From positions 1 through 5,125 of the forward strand of contig DAOUTY010000142.1 of the NCBI GenBank assembly GCA_030668425.1: a stretch of 5,125 nt of DNA, written 5' to 3'. The DNA comes from Chloroflexota bacterium (GTDB lineage: Bacteria; Chloroflexota; Dehalococcoidia; SZUA-161). Numbering within the stretch: the stretch's first letter is position 1; each line of letters starts with the position of its first letter. The notes under the pieces are model-generated. The model was not told where the DNA came from and made no database searches. It was given only the letters and a program-made list of their open reading frames with translations. Of this stretch, positions 1-5,125 are shown piece after piece. The translations under genes were made by a program, and so were the position numbers.

Positions 1-1
1 C

Positions 2-139
2 TTTACCAACTGCGAGATGCTGGAGAAGACAGCTAGAATATACATCTGCGCGCTTAGCGTGGGCAAGATTAACCCTGTACCCGCAGCGGCTCTGGAGATG
101 GAGCAAGCTTACTTCAACTACCTCTACGGCGAGAGCTGA
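2..139 (+). CDS. Class II aldolase/adducin family protein, C-terminal fragment
   Basis: The reading frame is open from the left edge to a TGA at 137-139, giving the last 45 residues of a protein whose start lies outside the window. The fragment begins FTNCEMLEKTARIYICALS and continues through GKINPVP to the end NYLYGES. The pattern of a glutamate-containing helix, then ARIY, a hydrophobic/Ala-rich stretch, and G-K-x-N-P resembles the C-terminal helix and tail of class II aldolases such as L-fuculose-phosphate aldolase and relatives. Those enzymes are cytosolic, metal-dependent and cleave or form C-C bonds in sugar phosphates. The metal-binding histidines and catalytic residues would lie upstream, so substrate cannot be guessed. 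The gene ends 74 bases before the large activase-like gene on the same strand, with no visible terminator between, so co-transcription is possible. The family call rests on a short tail only. Confidence 0.6.
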   Translation, partial: FTNCEMLEKTARIYICALSVGKINPVPAAALEMEQAYFNYLYGES

Positions 140-202
140 CGCGCGGTTCACTGGCAACATCAAGTTAGCACTCTCAAGTAGCGCTATTCATTGACCAATA
201 AC

Positions 203-209
203 GAGAGGG
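203..209 (+). promoter_or_regulatory. Ribosome binding site of the large activase gene
   Basis: GAGAGGG lies four bases upstream of the ATG at 214. It supports that start over the next in-frame ATG at 238 (Met9), which would cut into the first ATP-binding motif (GIDIGS, residues 10-15). The spacing is a little short but workable. Confidence 0.6.
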
Positions 210-213
210 CCAA

Positions 214-3200
214 ATGGCAGAGCGAAACAAACTCTACATGGGAATAGACATAGGTTCTGTCAGCCTTAATATCGCCATAATTGACGATAAGGCGAACCTG
301 CTTGAGAGCATCTACCAGCGAACTAAGGGGCAGCCTGTCCCGGTTTTGCTTGATGCCTTTAAAAACCTCGTTAAAGATTTCCCCAAGCTGAATGGAGTGG
401 TAGCTACTGGAAGCGGCCGGGAACTGGTAGCCAATATCCTGGGTGTAGACAAGGAGAACGAGATCTTGACCCAGGCAGCAGCTACTACCCATTTTCACCC
501 AGAGGTCAGGACAATCATCGAAATTGGGGGGCAAGATTCAAAGCTGATTTTCCTGGAGCCGGACGAAAAGAAAGGGAAATCAATCATCGTCGACCACGCC
601 CTCAACGAGATATGCGCTGCCGGGACCGGTTCCTTCCTGGATCAACAGGCGTATCGCTTAGGTGTCTCGATAGATAAGGAGTTTGGTAATCTAGCTTTGA
701 AATCCAAACGGCCAGCGACCATTGCCGGCCGATGCAGCGTCTTCGCCAAATCCGACATGGTCCACCTGCAACAGGAGGGAATTCCGAAGGAGGACATAGT
801 AGCGGGTCTCTGCTACGCTTTGGCCAGGAATTACATAAGCAACCTGGGCAGGGGCAGGACATTTAATAAGCCAGTAGCATTCCAGGGCGGAGTAGCTGCC
901 AACAGAGGAGTGGCCAAAGCATTTGAAGAACTGCTTGAGCTTAAAGAGGGAGAACTCATTATCCCTGAACATTTCTTAATCATGGGCGCCCTGGGCTCGG
1001 CTATCACAGCCGGTAAAAAAGGGAACATTACGCCCCTCGGGCTTGGTAAAGCTATAGAGGACTTGGAACAGTACCTGATCAAGACAGCCAATGAAGCAAA
1101 ACACAGCTATTTAAAGAGATTGGTCTGCAAAGATGGCGTGGCTCCTGACACTGAAGATTACGTTGGACAGCAGGGGCAGAAGGAGAGCGTGTATCTGGGC
1201 ATCGACGTAGGTGCAGCAAGTACAAACATCGTCATCCTGGATAAAAACAAGAACCTGTTGCGCAAGAGCTATCTGATGACCGAAGGCGAGCCGATCGAGT
1301 CGGTTAAGAAGGGACTTGCGGAAATAGTCTTGGACTTAGAAGACGTCTTGGAAGTTCAAGGAGTAGGAGTCACGGGCAGCGGGCGTTATTTCGTGGGCGA
1401 TTTCGTTGGTGCGGACGTAGTGATCAACGAGATTACAGCACAGGCCAAAGCTACTTTCGAGATCGACAATACTGTGGACACCATTTTTGAGATCGGTGGC
1501 CAGGATTCAAAATACATCTCTCTCAAGAACGGCTCTGTCGTTGATTTTGAAATGAACAAAGTCTGTGCCGCAGGAACAGGCTCATTTCTTCAGGAACAAG
1601 CGACCAGGCTAGATGTAAGAATCGATGACCTCAGCAAACTCGCTCTTGATTCCGAAACGCCCGCTGATCTGGGCACGCGGTGCACCGTCTTTATGGAATC
1701 CGACCTGATACACCACCAGCAGGTGGGCTCACCCAAAATCGACCTCATCGCCGGTCTTTCATACTCAGTAGCCTACAACTACATAGAAAAGGTTGTGGTT
1801 AATAAGAAGATTGGCAATAGGATATATTTCCAGGGCGGAGTAGCCACAAACAGAAGTGTGGCTGCCGCCTTCGAAAACATACTGGATAGACAAATCATTG
1901 TACCCGATAACCACCATGTGACCGGCGCTATCGGCGCTGCTCTGATCGCGCGGGAGCGATGGCTGGAAAGCCAGCAGAAAAGCAACTTCGTGGGCTTCGA
2001 TCTCAGGGATAGAAACTATGAGGTAAAGACCTTTGAGTGTAAGCATTGTCCCAACCACTGCGAGATAAAAAGGGTGACCATCAGCGGAGAACTGGAATCG
2101 TTCTACGGCGGCATTTGCGATAGATACGAGATCAAGAAGGACGAGAGCACTGATGAGGATTTGCCCGACCTGTTCCGGGAGAGGGAGGATCTACTACTAA
2201 GTTACTACAAAGAGGACGAAGCCCCCGCTGACTCCGTTGCTATCGGTATCCCCAGGATGCTGATGTTCTACGAGCAGTTTCCACTGTGGGGCACTTTCTT
2301 TCAGGAACTGGGATTAAAGGTGGTACTCTCCGATAAGACAAACAGGGGGCTTATCAACAAGGGGCTGCAGCGAATTCTGGCCGAGATATGCTATCCAGTA
2401 AAAGTAGCCTATGGACATGTGGAGAACCTCGTCGAGAAGAACGTAGACTACGTCTTTATGCCCAGCGTTATAGACTTAGAGAAAACAGCGGACGACGCAG
2501 ACAGAAGCTACAACTGCCCCTATATCCAGGGTATTCCCTTCATGATCGGGCCTGCTTTTGAAGATAGAGTGAAGATCCTAAATCCAACCGTATATATGGC
2601 AGAGGAGACGTACAACCTCCGGGAGCAGATGCTTAGACTAGGCAAAATGTTCGGCAAATCTAAGAAAGAGAGCGCCCGGGCTGCAGACACCGCTATTAAC
2701 GCTCAGCGAGAGTTCCAGGAGAAATGTCAGCAGAGAGGCCGCGAGGTGCTCGACAGCCTGAGCCGGGACAACGAGGCGGTAGTAGTTATAGGCAAACCTT
2801 ACAACGCCCACGATATCGGACTCAATCTGAACATCCCTAAGAAATTGCGAAAATTGGGCGTGCTGGCAATTCCATTCGACCTGCTGCCTTTGGATTCCGT
2901 TCGGCTGCCCTCTCACTACTCCAACCTTATTTGGAAGAACGAGCAGAATCTTCTCAGAGCAGTGATTTTCGCCAGGGACCACAGGAGCCTGAACCCGGTA
3001 TTAATTACAAATTATGGCTGCGGTCCCGATGCCTTCTTCATGAAGTATCTTGAAGATACCATGGGAGAAAACCCCTATCTGGTGCTGGAGGTAGACGAGC
3101 ACAGCGCTGACGCTGGAATAGCGACCAGGGTCGAGGCTTTCGTCGATACTGCCAACAGACCCAAGGCAGCAGCAAAACCGGATGAGCAGGCAGACCTGCT

Positions 3201-4455
3201 TGTAGTGAGGCCTGGAACTGAGACTGGCATTTTCAAGCCGTCACGGAAAATGAGGGAGTTCGATAAAACAATCTACATTCCCTATATCAGCGGGCACTCC
3301 GACGTCTTTGCTGCTTCGCTCCAATCAGCAGACATAGATGCCCGGGTCCTGCCCAAGCCCGACGAGAGGTCAGACGAATTGGGCAGAAGATATGCCTCTT
3401 CCAAGGAGTGCCATCCATACCAGCTTCTCACGGGAGATCTGGTACGGATGACCGAGCTTGAGGACTTCGATACCGATCGTTCAGCATTCTTGACGCTTAA
3501 CTTCGACGGCTCATGTCGTATGAGTCAGTATCCCCTTTCGTTTAAACTGGTTCTCAAGCGATTGGGACTCTCTCATATTCCTGTAGTTGCCCCCTCAACC
3601 TCAATTCGGCTCGATGAGGCTACCAGGCTCTTTGGACTCAAATGTGTACAAGCCATTTGGAAAGGTTGGCTGGCAACAGACGTACTGATATCCAAGTTAC
3701 TCCATACTCGGCCTTATGAGATAAACGAAGGTGAAACCGAAAGGGTCTATGAGTGGGCGGTGGGGCAGATATGTTCAGGGATCATAACAGGAAAGTTCTC
3801 CGAAACCTTCACAAGCGCCATCAAAGCTATGGACCGCATTCCAACGAGAGACGAGAGAAGACCCATTATCGGAATCGTCGGCGAGTTTTACACCTGCATG
3901 AACTCCTGGTCCAATAATGAGATAATCAAGGAGTTCGAGGCGCAGGGCGCTGAAGTGAGGTTCGGGCCAACCACCACTGATTACATGGTGTATTTCGAAC
4001 ACGTATACCCTAATATCAACTTCTCCAAAGGAAAATACCTCGCGGCACTCTACTATTATCTCCGAAGGTTCTGGGACATACACTGGCAACGGCGGATCCA
4101 GGATATGTTGGGAGACGAGCTGTTAGACTGCAAGACACCATCGGTCAAGCAGAGAGTAGAGATGGCTTCTCCCTATGTCAGCCCAGACATAGACCCTGTA
4201 GTAACTGTAAATATAGCCAAGGCGGAGGGGTATGCCGCGCAGGGCTACAGTGGCATAGCCAACCTTATCGTCCTCAATTGCGTTTTCGGCACTCTGGCTA
4301 CCGCCATTTATAAGAAGGTCCAAAGGGAGAATAACGGTATTCCCTTGCTTACCATGACATACGACGGACTGAAACAAACGAACGCGAAGACAAGGATCGA
4401 AGCTTTTGTGCATCAGGTGAAGTCGTATCAGGAAAGATACAGCGAAGAGAACTAA
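214..4455 (+). CDS. Fused 2-hydroxyacyl-CoA dehydratase activator / HgdB-like protein (tandem BcrAD_BadFG domains, DUF2229-like, COG3581-like)
   Basis: This 1413-residue protein appears complete. Two activator domains of the ASKHA ATPase fold (BcrAD_BadFG, as in HgdC) come first. Domain 1 spans about residues 8-267: GIDIGS at 10, TGSGR at 65, IGGQDSK at 104, CAAGTGS with Cys134, RCSVF with Cys174, FQGGVAANR at 223. Domain 2 spans about 326-585 and repeats these: GIDVGA at 329, TGSGR at 387, IGGQDSK at 427, Cys451, Cys490, FQGGVATNR at 539. Cys134/174 and Cys451/490 match the cysteines that hold the bridging [4Fe-4S] cluster in HgdC homodimers. A linker has C609-x2-C612-x3-C616 and C635. A DUF2229-like region follows (GIPRML at 678, YPVKVAYGHVENL at 727), then HgdB-like motifs: GKPYNAHD at 860, NYGCGPDAFF at 933, DEHSADAGIATRVEAF at 961, ECHPYQ at 1065, GSCRMSQY at 1099, GEFYTCMN at 1223. 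Known activators use ATP to pass an electron to a dehydratase or reductase. The substrate here is unknown. No signal peptide or membrane segment is evident, so it is probably cytosolic. Large fusions of this type occur in anaerobes and are mostly uncharacterised. Confidence 0.9.
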   Translation: MAERNKLYMGIDIGSVSLNIAIIDDKANLLESIYQRTKGQPVPVLLDAFKNLVKDFPKLNGVVATGSGRELVANILGVDKENEILTQAAATTHFHPEVRTIIEIGGQDSKLIFLEPDEKKGKSIIVDHALNEICAAGTGSFLDQQAYRLGVSIDKEFGNLALKSKRPATIAGRCSVFAKSDMVHLQQEGIPKEDIVAGLCYALARNYISNLGRGRTFNKPVAFQGGVAANRGVAKAFEELLELKEGELIIPEHFLIMGALGSAITAGKKGNITPLGLGKAIEDLEQYLIKTANEAKHSYLKRLVCKDGVAPDTEDYVGQQGQKESVYLGIDVGAASTNIVILDKNKNLLRKSYLMTEGEPIESVKKGLAEIVLDLEDVLEVQGVGVTGSGRYFVGDFVGADVVINEITAQAKATFEIDNTVDTIFEIGGQDSKYISLKNGSVVDFEMNKVCAAGTGSFLQEQATRLDVRIDDLSKLALDSETPADLGTRCTVFMESDLIHHQQVGSPKIDLIAGLSYSVAYNYIEKVVVNKKIGNRIYFQGGVATNRSVAAAFENILDRQIIVPDNHHVTGAIGAALIARERWLESQQKSNFVGFDLRDRNYEVKTFECKHCPNHCEIKRVTISGELESFYGGICDRYEIKKDESTDEDLPDLFREREDLLLSYYKEDEAPADSVAIGIPRMLMFYEQFPLWGTFFQELGLKVVLSDKTNRGLINKGLQRILAEICYPVKVAYGHVENLVEKNVDYVFMPSVIDLEKTADDADRSYNCPYIQGIPFMIGPAFEDRVKILNPTVYMAEETYNLREQMLRLGKMFGKSKKESARAADTAINAQREFQEKCQQRGREVLDSLSRDNEAVVVIGKPYNAHDIGLNLNIPKKLRKLGVLAIPFDLLPLDSVRLPSHYSNLIWKNEQNLLRAVIFARDHRSLNPVLITNYGCGPDAFFMKYLEDTMGENPYLVLEVDEHSADAGIATRVEAFVDTANRPKAAAKPDEQADLLVVRPGTETGIFKPSRKMREFDKTIYIPYISGHSDVFAASLQSADIDARVLPKPDERSDELGRRYASSKECHPYQLLTGDLVRMTELEDFDTDRSAFLTLNFDGSCRMSQYPLSFKLVLKRLGLSHIPVVAPSTSIRLDEATRLFGLKCVQAIWKGWLATDVLISKLLHTRPYEINEGETERVYEWAVGQICSGIITGKFSETFTSAIKAMDRIPTRDERRPIIGIVGEFYTCMNSWSNNEIIKEFEAQGAEVRFGPTTTDYMVYFEHVYPNINFSKGKYLAALYYYLRRFWDIHWQRRIQDMLGDELLDCKTPSVKQRVEMASPYVSPDIDPVVTVNIAKAEGYAAQGYSGIANLIVLNCVFGTLATAIYKKVQRENNGIPLLTMTYDGLKQTNAKTRIEAFVHQVKSYQERYSEEN

Positions 4456-4466
4456 GCAGTTTGGCC

Positions 4467-4560
4467 ACTCAAAGCTCAACTGCCATAAAACCGCAATTCA
4501 ACCCACAAGTTCCGGAATCCCTCCTCCCCATCCCCCACTTACCCTTACAGGTTCTGAATG
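4467..4560 (+). terminator. Candidate Rho-dependent termination region (C-rich, G-poor)
   Basis: Starting about 12 bases after the stop codon of the large gene, the transcript would be strongly C-rich and G-poor. By hand count, 4481-4560 holds 32 C and 9 G, with many pyrimidine-C pairs. This composition is typical of Rho utilisation (rut) sites. No GC-rich hairpin followed by a T-run was seen between the two genes, so an intrinsic terminator is absent. Assignment as a terminator is inference from composition. Confidence 0.3.
4519..4544 (-). other. Potential G-quadruplex motif on the minus strand
   Basis: Read on the minus strand, four G-runs of 3, 5, 4 and 3 bases are separated by loops of 5 (TAAGT), 2 (AT) and 4 (AGGA) bases, which satisfies the usual G3+N1-7 pattern. 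On the + strand this is the C-rich core of the candidate rut region. Whether it folds or has any role is unknown. Confidence 0.4.
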
Positions 4561-4620
4561 CAGACAACCTAAAGAGCTTACAATCACATCACAGTTTAGG
4601 CCACCTACATCCGTTAGAAC

Positions 4621-4635
4621 ATTGCCCGCGGCAAT
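4621..4635. repeat. Short perfect inverted repeat (hairpin)
   Basis: ATTGCC and GGCAAT flank a three-base CGC loop, giving a 6-bp perfect stem. There is no T-run after it (it is followed by CCATGG), so it does not look like an intrinsic terminator. Its role is unknown. It might stop 3' trimming of a transcript ending by Rho action. Confidence 0.35.
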
Positions 4636-4692
4636 CCATGGTGAGTGTCCAGAAATGGGAGGAAAAGTAAATTGGAGGGCAAGCTAAGACTG

Positions 4693-4721
4693 TTGACAGA
4701 TTCGCCAAAAAGTGCGATATT
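4693..4721 (+). promoter_or_regulatory. Sigma70-type promoter for the downstream repeat-protein gene
   Basis: A perfect -35 hexamer TTGACA (4693-4698) is followed after exactly 17 bases by GATATT (4716-4721), which matches four of six positions of TATAAT. Transcription would start near 4728, leaving a leader of about 70 bases before the ATG at 4800. Position, spacing and orientation suit the gene beginning at 4800 and suggest it is transcribed independently of the large gene. Confidence 0.5.
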
Positions 4722-4736
4722 AGTTTACTAACGTCA

Positions 4737-4780
4737 GTACTATATCATGTAGCTTACAATTGTACCACGAGTTGTAGTAC
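4737..4780 (+). promoter_or_regulatory. Palindromic leader: possible operator and/or RNA hairpin
   Basis: Between the expected transcription start and the ribosome binding site lie nested inverted repeats. TACAATTGTA (4755-4764) is a perfect 10-bp palindrome. TGTA-GCT-TACA (4748-4758) overlaps it, and a further TGTA lies at 4773-4776. An outer pair, GTACTATA (4737-4744) and TGTAGTAC (4773-4780), forms an 8-pair stem including one G-U pair. TACAATTGTA fits the TACANNTGTA pattern known for CopY operators and resembles BlaI/MecI sites. No such regulator gene is in the window, so both operator and leader-hairpin readings are inference. Confidence 0.3.
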
Positions 4781-4786
4781 GTTCCT

Positions 4787-4794
4787 AGGGAGGG
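4787..4794 (+). promoter_or_regulatory. Ribosome binding site of the repeat-protein gene
   Basis: AGGGAGGG lies five bases upstream of the ATG at 4800. It is a strong purine-rich Shine-Dalgarno sequence and fixes the start of the downstream gene, whose frame is open from there to the end of the window. Confidence 0.6.
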
Positions 4795-4799
4795 TAAAT

Positions 4800-5125
4800 A
4801 TGTTGCTAAAGTCTATCCTTGAACCACCGACCAGGTTTGTCTCGGAGAAAGTGATCTCGTTCGAGGTCAAGATGGTGGACAGATTCGTGCCGGATAGGAT
4901 GCTGCTCTTCTACCTGAATACGTTAGATAAGCATGTCCCCTCCAAGGCGATCGATGGGATCATCAACGGGCTAGACAAACTTCCCCCAAAGATGCGCTCT
5001 TCTCTTATTGCGGCAGCGGATGAGTATGTCCCAGATACAGTAGCGACTTCGAGAAAGGTATCCGCCGTCATCGCCGGGGTTGGGAAGTATGTCCCGGACA
5101 GGATAATTCCCCCGGAGTCCGCCGA
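4800..5125 (+). CDS. Unrecognised protein with VP-containing repeats of about 16 residues, N-terminal part (cut by window end)
   Basis: An ATG behind a strong ribosome binding site opens a frame that continues past the window edge, with 108 complete codons visible. I do not recognise the family. There is no signal peptide, no transmembrane segment and no cysteine in this part. It shows a degenerate repeat whose core is an aromatic or His residue, then VP, then an acidic or small polar residue and often Lys/Arg: RFVSEK (12-17), RFVPDR (28-33), KHVPSK (44-49), KLPPKM (60-65), EYVPDT (75-80) and KYVPDR (96-101). The second-position residue (Ser15, Pro31, Pro47, Pro63, Pro78, Pro99) is spaced 16, 16, 16, 15 and 21 residues apart. 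The segments between look like short amphipathic helices, suggesting a helical-repeat protein or a surface-associating protein; this is inference. It has its own apparent promoter with a palindromic leader, so it is probably not in an operon with the large gene. Confidence 0.7.
   Translation, partial: MLLKSILEPPTRFVSEKVISFEVKMVDRFVPDRMLLFYLNTLDKHVPSKAIDGIINGLDKLPPKMRSSLIAAADEYVPDTVATSRKVSAVIAGVGKYVPDRIIPPESA

Larger units (their letters stand above)
4456..4799. other. Intergenic region without a convincing gene
   Basis: These 344 bases separate the large gene from the downstream repeat-protein gene. A 69-codon frame opening with TTG at 4461 runs to 4670, but it lacks a ribosome binding site and its product is a low-complexity-looking run rich in His, Pro, Gln, Ser and Leu with no family resemblance, so I do not call it. 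The first half is C-rich and G-poor. The second half holds a small hairpin, a promoter, palindromic leader sequence and a ribosome binding site. No tRNA, CRISPR or insertion-sequence structure was seen. Confidence 0.7.

Noticed and set aside
140..213. Promoter or terminator in the gap before the large gene
   Set aside because: No -35/-10 pair with acceptable spacing was seen. The TTGACC at 191 is too close to the start codon to be used, and there is no hairpin with a T-run.
184..534. 116-codon minus-strand frame covering the start of the large gene, and similar antisense frames through 4479
   Set aside because: They lie opposite a well-supported coding region with strong motifs and show no recognisable domains. 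They are shadows of the + strand gene.
2038..2118. Possible frameshift or gene fusion artefact at the cysteine-rich junction
   Set aside because: The frame is continuous, and the order activator-activator-cysteine motif-DUF2229-HgdB-like is that of known large proteins of this type, so it is a natural fusion.
4456..4483. Inverted repeat GCAGTT / AACTGC just after the stop codon, as a terminator
   Set aside because: The stem is only 6 bp with a 16-base loop, and no T-run follows, so it does not fit an intrinsic terminator.
4461..4670. 69-codon frame on the + strand after the large gene
   Set aside because: It starts with TTG without a ribosome binding site. Its product is a His/Pro/Gln/Ser-rich sequence that resembles no family, as expected from reading a C-rich noncoding stretch.

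Overview
The window is roughly half G+C and carries one very large intact gene between two partial genes, all on the + strand. The large gene encodes a fused protein related to the activators and dehydratase components of 2-hydroxyacyl-CoA dehydratases. That oxygen-sensitive radical chemistry is typical of strictly or mostly anaerobic bacteria, such as Clostridia, Chloroflexota/Dehalococcoidia and sediment deltaproteobacteria. The lineage cannot be settled from this window.

Layout: (1) Positions 2-139 hold the C-terminal end of a probable class II aldolase/adducin-family enzyme. (2) A 74-base gap ends in a GAGAGGG ribosome binding site. (3) Positions 214-4455 encode a 1413-residue protein with two tandem BcrAD_BadFG-type ATPase/activator domains, a cysteine-rich linker, a DUF2229-like domain and a C-terminal HgdB-like (COG3580/COG3581-type) region. 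(4) Positions 4456-4799 contain no convincing gene. This stretch starts with a C-rich, G-poor segment that could be a Rho loading site and is also a minus-strand G-quadruplex motif. It then has a small hairpin, a sigma70-like promoter (TTGACA, 17 bases, GATATT), a palindromic leader containing TACAATTGTA, and a strong Shine-Dalgarno sequence. (5) From 4800 to the window end runs the start of an unrecognised protein built of degenerate repeats of about 16 residues centred on a [RK]xVP[DS]-like motif.

How they may work together: the aldolase-like gene and the large gene have the same orientation and a short gap without a visible terminator, so they may share a transcript, but no pathway link is shown. 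The repeat protein has its own apparent promoter and is probably a separate unit. The most interesting points are the tandem activator domains, which may form an intramolecular pseudo-dimer around one [4Fe-4S] cluster in the same chain as their presumed electron acceptor, and the unrecognised VP-repeat protein with its palindromic leader.
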